Below, one piece after another: positions 56,195-64,000 of a DNA stretch of 64,000 bases. The notes beneath the pieces are model-generated. The model made no database searches, was not told where the DNA came from, and was given only the letters and a program-made list of their open reading frames with translations. The stretch spans positions 4,269,001 to 4,333,000 of the forward strand of contig NZ_CP041745.1 of the NCBI RefSeq assembly GCF_007556815.1. The letters run 5' to 3'. This DNA comes from Paraburkholderia megapolitana (GTDB lineage Bacteria > Pseudomonadota > Gammaproteobacteria > Burkholderiales > Burkholderiaceae). Both the position numbers and the translations under genes were made by a program. Position 1 is the stretch's first letter; the number at the start of each line of letters is the position of its first letter.

Positions 56195-57016
56195 TTATGA
56201 AGTGAGTTCACCGTCGAGCGCGAACAGCTTGCGCAACTGATGCGCGACGCCCGCTTCGAAGTTGTTGCCGATGCGCGGCACATCGGGAAGCCTCGCGATC
56301 AGATCCGGGTTCGCGTTGTTCATCATGAACGGATGCCCCGCTGTTTCGAGCAGATCGATGTCGTTCATGTTGTCGCCGAACGCGACGCAGTGCGACGGCG
56401 CGACACCGAGACGATCGAGCACGAAGCTCAACGCCCGCCCCTTCGATACATTCGACGTCATCACTTCGAGGCAATCGGACGCCGAGTACGTCACGTACAG
56501 CGAATTGCCGAATTCCCGTTGCAGGTTCACAGCTACGTGAGCGAGGTCGTCGGCCCCGCCGATGTACAGCACCTTCGCAATGTCGGTACCGTCGTGCTGC
56601 GGCATGTCGACCACGGAATAGCGGAAGCCCGAGTCCTGATGAAAGCTCAGCAGCTGCGGCGCATCGCGATCGATCAGCCATGCCTGGTCGGCAAACAGAT
56701 TGACGATGATGCGGCCATGCGAACCGGCGATGTCGGGCTGCACGAGGCGCCGCACGGTGACCGGTGGGAGATCGTCGGCGTAGATCTTCGTGTCGTCGGG
56801 CGCATGGATTCGCGCACCGTTGGACGTGATCAGATACGGACGGATACCGAGCAGGTCGCGAATGCCGGCTGCATCGCAGTAGTGCCGGCCCGTCGCGATG
56901 ATGAACTGCACGCCCTGCGCTTCGAGTCGCCGCACGGTTTCGACAGTGATCGGATCGAGCTGGTGGTTGCTGTTGAGCAGGGTTCCGTCTAGATCCGTCG
57001 CGATGACTTTGTACAT
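56195..57016 (-). CDS. Cof-type HAD-family phosphatase
   Basis: A 273-residue haloacid dehalogenase-superfamily hydrolase of the Cof/YidA class, which dephosphorylates sugar phosphates or related metabolites. Motif I is at the N-terminus (ATDLDGTLLNSN, nucleophile Asp8), motif II in FIIATGRHY, motif III around the Lys in TSNVSKGRAL, and motif IV in VAFGDNMNDIDLLE. The large cap domain lies between about 85 and 190. The substrate cannot be read from sequence. Confidence 0.9.
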   Translation of the reverse strand: MYKVIATDLDGTLLNSNHQLDPITVETVRRLEAQGVQFIIATGRHYCDAAGIRDLLGIRPYLITSNGARIHAPDDTKIYADDLPPVTVRRLVQPDIAGSHGRIIVNLFADQAWLIDRDAPQLLSFHQDSGFRYSVVDMPQHDGTDIAKVLYIGGADDLAHVAVNLQREFGNSLYVTYSASDCLEVMTSNVSKGRALSFVLDRLGVAPSHCVAFGDNMNDIDLLETAGHPFMMNNANPDLIARLPDVPRIGNNFEAGVAHQLRKLFALDGELTS

Positions 57017-57091
57017 GGTGTGGTTGAGTGGACGACTTCAGTGGACAACATCAAGCGGCATATTTTATCGCCTGTCCACTGCGTCGGCCGC

Positions 57092-57976
57092 CTATTTTCC
57101 GGCGATGCGCGCGGCTTCGCGCTGGGCGAGCTGCAAGCCGCCATGCGCTGAATCGGCCAGCGGCGTGCGCAAACGATGCTGATACGCCGACGGTACGCAT
57201 GGACGCAGCGGCTCCGCGAGGCCGCCACATAGCGCGACCGGCATCGTATTCGATGAATCGAGTGCCGCGATCATCCTGCCGATTTCCGCTCCCGCATGAG
57301 CGAGCAACCGCGCGGCGAACGGGTGCTCTCGATGCGCGAGGATCACGGGTGCGAGCGTCGCGTAGGCGGTCTGGTTCGCTTCGCACAGCCAGACAATCAA
57401 CCCTTCGGTATCGGTAGCACCGGCGTGAGCGAGCAGCGCCTGCGCGAAGGCATCGACGGGTACGCGGCCATCGGCCGCCTGTTGCGCGTGAACGATTCCG
57501 CGCACGCCGAGCCACGCACCGCTCGCCTCATCGCCCGATGGAAAACCAAAACCGCCAACGATCCGGCACGCACCCTCGCGATCAAGCACGGCCGCGATGC
57601 TGCCGGTGCCGATGGCGACAATCACGCCCGGCTCGCCGCCGTGCGCGCCGAGCAAGGTCGTATACGCATCGCTCTCGACCGCGAGACCGGCGAGCTGCGG
57701 TGCCGCTGCGTGGAAGGCCGCGAGCCAGTCGCGGTTCACGGTGCCCGCAAGACCGCACCCGAGCACGCAGCGCGATCTGTCGTATGTCAGGCCGGCAGCA
57801 GCGAACGCGCCGGCGCAACCCGCTTCAATCGATTCCCACGCGCGCTCGACGCCCAGCCCGAGCCCCGATGGCCCGCTCGAGGCCTGCGCCAGCACACGAC
57901 CTTCGGCATCGCCGAGGATGACGCGCGTCCCGGTGCCGCCACCATCGATGCCAAGCAAAAAGAAGTCTGTATTCAT
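57092..57976 (-). CDS. BadF/BadG/BcrA/BcrD-type ATPase, N-acetylglucosamine kinase-like
   Basis: A 294-residue ASKHA-fold protein. The phosphate 1 loop is GIDGGGTGTRVILGD (residues 9-23). The second ATP motif is VIVAIGTGSIAAVLDREG, and FGFPSGDEASGAWLG matches bacterial sugar kinases of this family, which act on N-acetylglucosamine or related amino sugars. The C-terminal adenosine motif PVALCGGLAEPLRP is present. It lies upstream of the HAD phosphatase gene on the same strand (75-base gap), perhaps as one unit. Confidence 0.85.
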   Translation of the reverse strand: MNTDFFLLGIDGGGTGTRVILGDAEGRVLAQASSGPSGLGLGVERAWESIEAGCAGAFAAAGLTYDRSRCVLGCGLAGTVNRDWLAAFHAAAPQLAGLAVESDAYTTLLGAHGGEPGVIVAIGTGSIAAVLDREGACRIVGGFGFPSGDEASGAWLGVRGIVHAQQAADGRVPVDAFAQALLAHAGATDTEGLIVWLCEANQTAYATLAPVILAHREHPFAARLLAHAGAEIGRMIAALDSSNTMPVALCGGLAEPLRPCVPSAYQHRLRTPLADSAHGGLQLAQREAARIAGK

Positions 57977-58110
57977 GCGCTAAAGATTCGTGAAGGGATG
58001 CCGCATAGCGTGGCAGGTCCGCTGCGATCCGGCAATCGACCAAAAGGCCAGGTGGCGGCGACGGTCCATTCCGTTATGCTTGCGTCAACCTGAACAAGCG
58101 GAGCCGGACC

Positions 58111-58707
58111 GTGACACAGCGATGCACCTGGGCAACGAGCGAAGCGCTCGCACACTACCACGACACCGAATGGGGTGTGCCTTCACGCGACGATCAACAT
58201 CTGTTCGAAATGCTGGTACTCGAAGGCGCGCAGGCCGGGTTGTCGTGGTCGACGATCCTGAACAAGCGGGAAGGATACCGGCGCGCATTCGCCAACTTCG
58301 ATATCGACACCGTCGCCCACTTCACGCCCAAGCAGCTCGAACCGTTGATGCTCGACGCGAGCATTGTCCGTAATCGCGCGAAGATCGAATCGGCGGTGGT
58401 CAATGCGCGCGCCGTGCAGCAGATTCAGGCGGAACATGGTTCGCTCGCGAACTTCGTCTGGTCGTTCGTCGATCAGACGCCGATACAGAACGCATTGACC
58501 TCGTATCAGCACGCACCGGCCTCGACCGAGATATCCGATGCGCTCAGCAAGGCGCTGAAGAAATATGGCTGCAAGTTCGTCGGTACGACGATCTGCTATG
58601 CGTTCATGCAGGCTGTCGGCATGGTCAACGATCACCAGACCGATTGCGTGCGCCACGCGCAATGCGCGGCGTTGGGCAAGAAGGGACGTAAGCGCAAGGC
58701 GGGCTGA
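58111..58707 (+). CDS. tag: DNA-3-methyladenine glycosylase I
   Basis: Tag removes 3-methyladenine from alkylated DNA in base-excision repair. It is 198 residues from a GTG at 58111. The zinc ligands known from E. coli Tag are matched: Cys5, His17 (ALAHYHDTEWG) and the His/Cys pair in VNDHQTDCVRH. The catalytic region LVLEGAQAGLSWSTILNKRE and the base-pocket stretch VGTTICYAFMQAVGMVN are conserved. A hairpin follows the gene. Confidence 0.95.
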   Translation: MTQRCTWATSEALAHYHDTEWGVPSRDDQHLFEMLVLEGAQAGLSWSTILNKREGYRRAFANFDIDTVAHFTPKQLEPLMLDASIVRNRAKIESAVVNARAVQQIQAEHGSLANFVWSFVDQTPIQNALTSYQHAPASTEISDALSKALKKYGCKFVGTTICYAFMQAVGMVNDHQTDCVRHAQCAALGKKGRKRKAG

Positions 58708-59079
58708 TAGTCCGGGGGTTCCGAAGAAGTGAGCATGCGCTCACTTGCCGCTTTTTCGGCATTTTTGCAACATAAGCGACCGAAAAGCGCGGCACTCCGG
58801 GAAAGTCCCGAATCTGTCGTTGCTGGCGTCGGTCAGCCCCGTGGCTCAAGGCTTTGCGCGACGCTCACCGGGCACGCATGCGTCGGGCAGCGGTCAACGT
58901 TGCGCTTCGCCGCTCGTCAAATTCCATTTTTACCGCTTGCGCCCGTTATAACGGTTAACAGGCGGCAGGGTCGCGTCGTGCAAACGGACGACGCAACCAT
59001 CGGCACCCGGGACTCAAGGTGCCGCGCTCGAATAACGAACAACGAACGACCGCTGCGCGTTGCGCAGAGGAGAAACACC
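58708..59079. other. Gap between tag and the unknown 141-residue gene
   Basis: About 370 bases. Near tag there is a hairpin AGTGAGC-ATGC-GCTCACT (58728-58745), then GCCG-CTTTTT-CGGC followed by ATTTTTG (58747-58766), plausibly the tag terminator. The rest has no gene; the frame continuous with the downstream gene has no family likeness and is treated as leader. The promoter of the downstream gene should lie near its right end. Confidence 0.45.
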
Positions 59080-59505
59080 TTGAAGAATCCAGACTTCCTG
59101 AGCCATCAGGAGATATTCGACCAGGCTGTGAGCCATCTTTTCGGCCAGGGCCGTACCGCTCTTCTTCCGCGGGGCGGCGGCGCCTATCGGGGCTATTGCG
59201 GGGGTTGTCCGGTTGGCAGCTTTATCAAGCCGCGCGACTACATGAGCGCAATGGAAGGTATTCCGGTGCGCTACATCGGCAAGCCGCCGGTCGATGTGCC
59301 CGCGTATATGGACGTGGGCGTTCTCGCCCTGAAGAAAGCGCTGCTACGTGCGCGCATCAACATCTACGATCCGCTCACCGTCGAACTGCTCAGTTGCCTG
59401 CAGAACGTTCACGACGTCTTTGCCCGCTGGGAATGGGATGAACGGCTGGGGTCGATTGCGCGCCAGTTCGGTTTGTCCGCGGAATGCATTAAGCACGCTG
59501 CTTAA
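59080..59505 (+). CDS. Conserved-looking unknown protein with CGGC motif
   Basis: The protein is 141 residues from a TTG at 59080, chosen because AGAGGAG sits 8 bases upstream and the downstream sequence has coding character (MKNPDFLSHQEIFDQAV). I do not recognise the family. A Gly/Cys motif GAYRGYCGGCPVGSFIKPRD (about residues 35-54) has a CxxC pair that could bind metal. A helical C-terminal half follows (VLALKKALLRARINIYDPLT, then LLSCLQNVHDVFARWEWDE). No signal peptide or membrane helix. It is convergent with rpsU, sharing a terminator. Confidence 0.7.
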   Translation: MKNPDFLSHQEIFDQAVSHLFGQGRTALLPRGGGAYRGYCGGCPVGSFIKPRDYMSAMEGIPVRYIGKPPVDVPAYMDVGVLALKKALLRARINIYDPLTVELLSCLQNVHDVFARWEWDERLGSIARQFGLSAECIKHAA

Positions 59506-59556
59506 ACGCTTTCAACCTCACGCTGCTGCCCGCCCAATCACTGCTACAGACGAAAA

Positions 59557-59592
59557 ACGGCGGGGTGGCTTCTTGCGAAGCCACCCCGCCGT
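59557..59592 (-). terminator. Strong terminator between rpsU and the unknown gene
   Basis: A perfect 15-bp stem (ACGGCGGGGTGGCTT with its complement) with a 6-base loop. On the minus strand it is followed by TTTTT-rich sequence (complement of AAAAA at 59553-59557), so it ends rpsU; on the plus strand it may also stop the convergent gene, though without a U-run. Confidence 0.85.
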
Positions 59593-59614
59593 CAGGCCAT
59601 CCGTAAAAGCGTGC

Positions 59615-59827
59615 TTAGTGCAGCTTTTTCGGCAGCATCTGGCTGCGCAGGCGCTTGTGCAGGCGCTTCACAGCTGCAGCCTTCTTGCGCTTACGAGCCG
59701 TGGTCGGCTTTTCGTACGATTGGCGTTCACGCAGTTCGGCGATCAGGCCATTTTTTTCGATAGCGCGACGAAAGCGGCGGATCGCCACTTCGAACGGCTC
59801 GTTTTCTTTCAGAAGAATCGTCGTCAT
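59615..59827 (-). CDS. rpsU: 30S ribosomal protein S21
   Basis: S21 is a small basic ribosomal protein near the mRNA exit on the 30S subunit. It has 70 residues, the family size, with [20 protein letters not shown] and the Lys/Arg-rich C-terminal half ([17 protein letters not shown]). It is encoded alone here, not beside dnaG/rpoD. A strong terminator follows. Confidence 0.97.
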   Translation of the reverse strand: MTTILLKENEPFEVAIRRFRRAIEKNGLIAELRERQSYEKPTTARKRKKAAAVKRLHKRLRSQMLPKKLH

Positions 59828-60127
59828 GTAATTCCTAACTCAAATCGCTTGATACGGTTAACTGCGTGGCGGTAAGCCGCTCACGCGCCGGCCCTCCGGG
59901 CGCTTCAATTCATGGATGAACCACGGATGAAACGAGAGGCAAAGCGGCCGCGGAGGCCGGAAAAGAGAGGTGGGGAGTTCACCGCTTAACACGGGCAGAC
60001 GCATGTTGCAGCCCCGCGTCTGATCGCCGCCTTGGCGCCGGAAACGACGTCAAAACGGCAAAAATCTCAATTCACTCTCGATCATATCAGGAAAGCAGCC
60101 GGCAGACCACCCTTTTAGCGATACCGC
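59828..60127. other. Gap upstream of rpsU
   Basis: This 300-base gap contains the rpsU leader and promoter on the left and the 3' region of the aldo-keto reductase on the right. A GCGCCGGCCCTCCGGGCGC hairpin-like segment (about 59886-59904) sits in the rpsU leader. No gene was found. Confidence 0.4.
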
Positions 60128-61069
60128 TCAGGCACTTGCGTCATTCAACGCACCAATGTCGTCGTCCGAAAGAGCCAGATGTACCGCTGCCACAAGGCTT
60201 TTCAGCTGCCCGAGCGAGGTCGCGCTGGCAATCGGCGCCGTTATGCTGGGCCGCGCAATCAGCCATGCCAGCGCTACCGTTGCGGGCGTCACGTCGTGGC
60301 GACCGGCCACTTCGTCGAGCGCCGCCAGAATGCGCAGCCCCCGCTCGTCGAGGTAAGACTCCACGCGGCTGCCGCGAGCACTCTTCGCCAGATCGGCCCG
60401 CGAGCGGTACTTGCCCGACAGAAAGCCGCTTGCAAGGCTGTAATACGGCACGACGCCCAGGTGTTCCGCCGTCGCGACCGGCTCGAGGTCCTGCTCGTAG
60501 GGGCCCCGATCATACAGGTTGTATTCGGGCTGCAACAGCTGATAACGCGGCAAACCATCCGCCCGGGCCACATCGAGCGCTTCCTTGACCCGCGCGCCGC
60601 TGTAGTTCGATGCGCCGATCAGCCGCACCTTGCCCGCTTCGATCAGCCGTTGATACGCCCCCAGCGTCTCCGCGAGCGGCGTATCGGCCAGATCGTAGTG
60701 CGAGAAATAGACGTCGATGTAATCGGTTTGCAGGCGACGCAGCGAGTCTTCGACGGCGGCCTGGATGTTGTCCGCGGAGAGGCCCTTGCGCCGCTCCAGC
60801 TTGCCCACCTTGGTCGCAACGACGATCTGATCGCGCTTGCCGCTGCGCTTGAACCACTTGCCGATGATCGTTTCGGACTCCCCGCCCTGGTTGCCGGGAA
60901 CCCATGCGGAGTAGACATCCGCGGTATCGATGAAGTCGAGGCCCGCATCGGCGAACGCGTCGAGAATCGAAAACGAAGTCGCTTCGTCCACGGTCCAGCC
61001 GAACACATTGCCGCCGAACACGAGCGGCGCCACTTCCACCGAAGAATTGCCAATAAAGCGTTTCTGCAT
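60128..61069 (-). CDS. Aldo/keto reductase
   Basis: An NADPH-dependent oxidoreductase of the aldo-keto reductase superfamily, 313 residues from the ATG at 61069 with TTGGAGG upstream; the longer frame to 61141 lacks family likeness. The catalytic tetrad is visible: Asp48 and Tyr53 (FIDTADVYSAW), the Lys in VVATKVGKLERRKG and the His in VYFSHYD. Cofactor-binding regions LIGASNYSGARVKEAL and SGFLSGKYRSRADL follow. The substrate is unknown. It diverges from fliC. Confidence 0.93.
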   Translation of the reverse strand: MQKRFIGNSSVEVAPLVFGGNVFGWTVDEATSFSILDAFADAGLDFIDTADVYSAWVPGNQGGESETIIGKWFKRSGKRDQIVVATKVGKLERRKGLSADNIQAAVEDSLRRLQTDYIDVYFSHYDLADTPLAETLGAYQRLIEAGKVRLIGASNYSGARVKEALDVARADGLPRYQLLQPEYNLYDRGPYEQDLEPVATAEHLGVVPYYSLASGFLSGKYRSRADLAKSARGSRVESYLDERGLRILAALDEVAGRHDVTPATVALAWLIARPSITAPIASATSLGQLKSLVAAVHLALSDDDIGALNDASA

Positions 61070-61171
61070 AACACCTCCAAGAGCGCGATGTGCGGGGCGC
61101 CATCGAGAATACGCTCCCGCCTCCACCTTCGCAGTGAGCACGCCCCGTGCCGCCTCGCGCGGCTACGCCCC

Positions 61172-61199
61172 TAAAGTTTTCTCGCCGATGCGCCGACAA
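61172..61199 (+). promoter_or_regulatory. Sigma-28-type promoter for fliC
   Basis: TAAAGTTT, a 12-base spacer, then GCCGACAA: the minus-35 is perfect and the minus-10 matches 7 of 8. It has the same 12-base spacer as flgM and lies 91 bases before the fliC ATG, leaving a leader of about 80 bases. Confidence 0.75.
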
Positions 61200-61289
61200 C
61201 CAGGAAAGGCGGGCAGCGCCGCTCGTCAGAAGCGCTACGCCGAAACTGAACCAGCCTATATCCGAGGCGTTTTCCAAACGAGGGAAAAA

Positions 61290-62108
61290 ATGCTGAATAT
61301 CAACACGAACATTCTTTCGCTGCAGACTCAAACGAATCTGTCCGGCTCACAAAGTGCGTTGTCGCAAGCCATCAACCGCCTGTCGTCGGGCAAGCGCATC
61401 AACAGTGCAGCCGACGATGCAGCCGGTCTCGCGATCGCCACGAGCCAAACCGCCGCGATCAACGCGCTGAATCAAGGCGTGGCGAACGCGAACAACGGCA
61501 TCTCGATGGTGCAGACCGCCGCTGGCGCGATCTCGTCGACCGTCGACAACCTGCAGCGTATCCGTCAGCTCGCCACCGAATCGGGTGACGGCTCGCTCGG
61601 CACCGCCGCTCAGGCGAACCTGCAGACCGAAGTCTCTACGCGTCTGACGGAAATCAACCGCGTCGAATCGCAAACGACGTTCAACGGTCAGGCCGTGCTC
61701 GGTGGTCTGGGCAACGTGCAGTTCCAGATCGGCGCGAACGCGAACCAGACCGTGACGGCCAGCTTCGGCACGACGGTGTGGAACACGGCCGGTCTCGGCG
61801 TGTCGGGTCTCGACATCTCGACGACCTCGGGTGCACAGGCTGCGATCACGGCAATCGACGCCGCGCTCGCATCGGTCAACAACTTCCAGGCAACGCTCGG
61901 CGCAACGCAAAACACGTTCTCGTCGGCCATCACCAACACGCAAACGACGTCGACGAACCTGAGCGCCGCGAAATCGCAGATCACCGACGCTGACTTCGCA
62001 GCGGAAACGGCCAACCTGAGCAAGGCGCAAGTGCTGCAACAAGCCGGTATCTCGGTGCTGGCTCAGGCGAACTCGCTGCCGCAACAAGTGCTGAAGCTGC
62101 TCCAGTAA
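61290..62108 (+). CDS. fliC: Flagellin FliC
   Basis: FliC is the filament subunit. It is 272 residues from the ATG at 61290 with AGGGA upstream, much shorter than enteric flagellin (about 500). The N-terminal D0/D1 helices (LNINTNILSLQTQTNLSGSQ, then LSSGKRINSAADDAAGLAIA) and the C-terminal D1/D0 helices (SQITDADFAAETANLSKAQV) are intact. The variable surface domain is reduced to about 75 residues. FliD caps the filament; FliS is not in the window. Confidence 0.97.
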   Translation: MLNINTNILSLQTQTNLSGSQSALSQAINRLSSGKRINSAADDAAGLAIATSQTAAINALNQGVANANNGISMVQTAAGAISSTVDNLQRIRQLATESGDGSLGTAAQANLQTEVSTRLTEINRVESQTTFNGQAVLGGLGNVQFQIGANANQTVTASFGTTVWNTAGLGVSGLDISTTSGAQAAITAIDAALASVNNFQATLGATQNTFSSAITNTQTTSTNLSAAKSQITDADFAAETANLSKAQVLQQAGISVLAQANSLPQQVLKLLQ

Positions 62109-62294
62109 GGATTAACCGATGGACACGGCGTCGCAGTATGATGCCGTGCCGCCGGAGCCATTGCCTCATTTGCATAACCGCATTTCTCACGCAGTTTTCA
62201 AAGCATCGGCAACACCGCCGGGAGGCATGCCTCCCGGTACGCGTTTGTCATCGGGTAAAGACCCGATGTCGCAGCCACGAATGGAGCATCCGAC
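62109..62294 (+). promoter_or_regulatory. Structured fliC-fliD intergenic region with hairpins
   Basis: Two clean inverted repeats lie in tandem: a perfect 20-bp palindrome CCGGGAGGCATGCCTCCCGG (62218-62237) and CATCGGGT-AAAG-ACCCGATG (62249-62268). A weaker CACGGC/GCCGTG pair lies just after fliC (about 62125-62150). None has a U-run, so they look more like RNA stability or read-through elements than terminators. No convincing sigma-28 site for fliD was found. Confidence 0.5.
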
Positions 62295-63740
62295 ATGAGC
62301 TCGACGACGTCCTCGACGACAGGAACCAGTCCCACCGACGTAAGCAATCTGCTTGCGCAGGCGGCACAGTCCATTATCAGCGGCTCGACGAAATCGACGC
62401 TCGACGTCAATTCGCTCGTCTCGGCGCTCGTCACCTCGAAGACCGCTGCGCAAAACGCGACGATCACCAACAAGCAGACACTCGATAACACCCAGCTCAC
62501 CGCGATCGGCCAGCTCAAGTCGGCGCTGTCGGCGCTGGAGACGGCGGTGAGCGGTCTTGCCGACGGCACATCGCTGGCGGCGTTCTCGGCTACCGCGAGC
62601 GGCAACGGCATCACGGCGACGACGGCGACTACCGGTGTGAACGCCGGCAGCTACAACGTCAACGTCAGCGCGATTGCGACCGCGGACAAATATTCATCGT
62701 CGGCCTTCACGAGTTCGACGAGCGTGGGCACCGGTACGCTGACGCTGTCGCTGGGCACGAGCGGCTCGATGACGGTCAACGTCGACTCGACCGACAACTC
62801 GATCACCGGCATCGCCGCCGCGATCAACGCATCGTCGAATAACCCCGGCATCACCGCGACCGTCGTCAATGCGACCGACGGCCAGCATCTCGTACTCATG
62901 TCGAATTCGACCGGCGCGGCCAACACGATTTCGATGACTGCCAGCTCGGGCCTGAACAGCGCGCTCAACACGTCGAACATGACGGAGCTGCAGAAAGCAC
63001 AGGACGCGAGCCTGACGATCGATGGCGCACAGGTCACGAGCCCGACCAATTCGATCAGCAACGTGCTGCCCGGCGTGACGATCAACCTGACTGCCGCCGC
63101 CGTCAACACGCAGCAGACACTGACGGTTGCGACCAGCACGACCGCGCAAACCACCGCGATCACCAGCTTCGTCACGGCGTACAACAACTACGTGACCACG
63201 GCAGCGTCGCTGTCTTCGTACAGCTCGACGGCGGCGTCGGGGACGCAAGCCGGCCCGCTGCTCGGCGACGCGATGTTGAACTCGATTACGAACGGACTTG
63301 CGTCGATCATCAGCGGCGGGGTCACCACCGGGAGCGGCACGTTCAGCCTTTCTTCGATCGGCCTAAACCTGCAGGACGACGGCACCATCGTGACTGACTC
63401 GGCCGCGCTGCAGACTGCGCTGACGGCGAACCCGGGTACCGTGGCGGCGCTCTTCAACACGACCAACGGCATGGGCGTGCAGCTCAACAATTTCGCCAAC
63501 ACGTATGTGCAGACGAGCGGCACGATCGACCAGCGCACCGCTTCGATCAACTCCGATCTGACGAGCCTGTCTTCGCAGGCCACAGCGCTGCAGACCTATT
63601 CGAGCACGCTGAGCGCCCAGTACAACGCGCAGTTCACCGCGCTGAACAACTTGATGGCGACGATGCAGAACAACACGCAGTATCTGAACCAGCTGTTCGG
63701 CGGCAACGGTGCGGCCGGTACGTTGAACAAGACGTCGTAA
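62295..63740 (+). CDS. fliD: Filament cap protein FliD (HAP2)
   Basis: FliD caps the filament and helps flagellin fold at the tip. It has 481 residues, typical. The N-terminal segment includes STKSTLDVNSLVSALVTSKT, followed by the D2/D3 Thr/Ser/Asn-rich domains. The C-terminal coiled coil includes LTSLSSQATALQTYSSTLSA, then YNAQFTALNNLMATMQNNTQ and YLNQLFGG. It lies 186 bases after fliC on the same strand. Confidence 0.96.
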   Translation: MSSTTSSTTGTSPTDVSNLLAQAAQSIISGSTKSTLDVNSLVSALVTSKTAAQNATITNKQTLDNTQLTAIGQLKSALSALETAVSGLADGTSLAAFSATASGNGITATTATTGVNAGSYNVNVSAIATADKYSSSAFTSSTSVGTGTLTLSLGTSGSMTVNVDSTDNSITGIAAAINASSNNPGITATVVNATDGQHLVLMSNSTGAANTISMTASSGLNSALNTSNMTELQKAQDASLTIDGAQVTSPTNSISNVLPGVTINLTAAAVNTQQTLTVATSTTAQTTAITSFVTAYNNYVTTAASLSSYSSTAASGTQAGPLLGDAMLNSITNGLASIISGGVTTGSGTFSLSSIGLNLQDDGTIVTDSAALQTALTANPGTVAALFNTTNGMGVQLNNFANTYVQTSGTIDQRTASINSDLTSLSSQATALQTYSSTLSAQYNAQFTALNNLMATMQNNTQYLNQLFGGNGAAGTLNKTS

Positions 63741-63765
63741 GCGGCAATCTACGGGGGAACGCAGC

Positions 63766-64000
63766 ATGTCACACGAATCGTTGTCGCGTGCATACGAACT
63801 GAGCCAGGCGATGAACGCCGCGGCCACGGAAGGCGACTGGCTGTATGCGGCGGAACTCGCCGATACGCGCTCGCCGCTGCTGATGTCGCTAACCGCCGAA
63901 CAAACGCCGGAAGCTCTCGCGACGATTCGCGCGATCCAGGACATCGATGCGGAGATCGAGCGCATTGCGCAGCGTGGCCGCGACGCGCTGATGAGCGATA
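63766..64000 (+). CDS. fliT: FliT-like flagellar export chaperone (truncated by window end)
   Basis: The first 78 residues of an open frame that runs past the window edge. It starts at an ATG 25 bases after fliD, with CGGGGGA upstream. The sequence is helical and polar (LSRAYELSQAMNAAATEGDW, then ARAL-type helices ending IERIAQRGRDALMSD), fitting FliT, the FliD chaperone that also regulates FlhDC in enterics. The call rests mainly on position after fliD and size; fliS is absent between them. Confidence 0.75.
   Translation, partial: MSHESLSRAYELSQAMNAAATEGDWLYAAELADTRSPLLMSLTAEQTPEALATIRAIQDIDAEIERIAQRGRDALMSD

Noticed and set aside
58729..59079. N-terminal extension of the unknown 141-residue protein
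   Set aside because: The extension reads like random Arg/Thr-rich sequence through the tag hairpin; the strong ribosome site supports the TTG at 59080.
62218..62268. Tandem hairpins considered as CRISPR repeats
   Set aside because: Different sequences, no repeated unit or spacers, and no cas genes in the window.
62254..62280. TAAAGACC with GCCACGAA considered as a sigma-28 promoter for fliD
   Set aside because: Spacer is 10 bases, minus-10 match is poor, and it lies too close to the fliD ATG; part of a hairpin.

Overview
The window is a high-GC betaproteobacterial chromosome segment, most like Burkholderia/Paraburkholderia. This assignment rests on recognised protein families and gene order (flhDC-motAB-che-flhBAFG-fliA, a DUF2844/DUF3443 pair, short H-NS-type proteins, fliC-fliD-fliT beside rpsU); no database search was possible. 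It is almost entirely a consolidated flagellar and chemotaxis super-cluster, cut at the left inside fliF and at the right inside a fliT-like gene.

Layout. 1-11.4 kb, plus strand: fliF(partial)-G-H-I-J-K, then fliL-M-N-O-P-Q-R (MS-ring, C-ring, export ATPase, hook-length control, export gate), with a repeat-bearing gap between fliK and fliL. 11.4-12.1 kb: an antitoxin-like HTH gene with no toxin gene next to it. 12.1-24.1 kb, minus strand: flgL-flgK, a ycgR-type PilZ brake gene, then flgJ-I-H-G-F-E-D-C-B in reverse. 24.3-26.6 kb, plus strand: flgA, flgM, flgN. 26.7-31.1 kb: an accessory island, visibly more A/T-rich, with two overlapping membrane-protein genes, a BrnT/BrnA toxin-antitoxin pair with a putative operator, a PCMT-like methyltransferase and a propeller-like lipoprotein. 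31.1-38.0 kb, minus: fliA-flhG-flhF-flhA-flhB. 38.2-40.0 kb, minus: a DUF2844/DUF3443 envelope pair. 40.1-52.9 kb, minus: read in transcription order flhD-flhC, then motA-motB-cheY-cheA-cheW-tar-cheR-cheD-cheB-cheY-cheZ. 53.5-61.1 kb: general genes (GT4 glycosyltransferase, H-NS-like protein, aquaporin, HAD phosphatase, BadF-type kinase, Tag glycosylase, an unknown protein, rpsU, aldo-keto reductase). 61.3-64.0 kb, plus: fliC, fliD, fliT(partial).

How it works together. FlhDC should drive the structural and export operons. A shared box-plus-minus-10 arrangement precedes flgB, flhF and flhB, and is proposed here as a FlhDC-type promoter. FliA (sigma-28), restrained by FlgM until the hook is complete, should drive late genes: good sigma-28-like promoters precede flgK, ycgR, flgM, motA and fliC. 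FlgN and FliT serve as chaperones for FlgK/FlgL and FliD. FlhF/FlhG should set flagellar number or position, and the Che proteins plus the Tar-type receptor control switching at FliG/FliM/FliN.

The most unusual points are a FlhG with a degenerate P-loop, a CheD tail carrying three RVELFG-like motifs, the shared class-II-like promoter motif, two spacer classes among sigma-28 promoters, an orphan antitoxin-like gene, and the accessory island between flgN and fliA. No CRISPR array, tRNA, rRNA or complete insertion sequence was seen.
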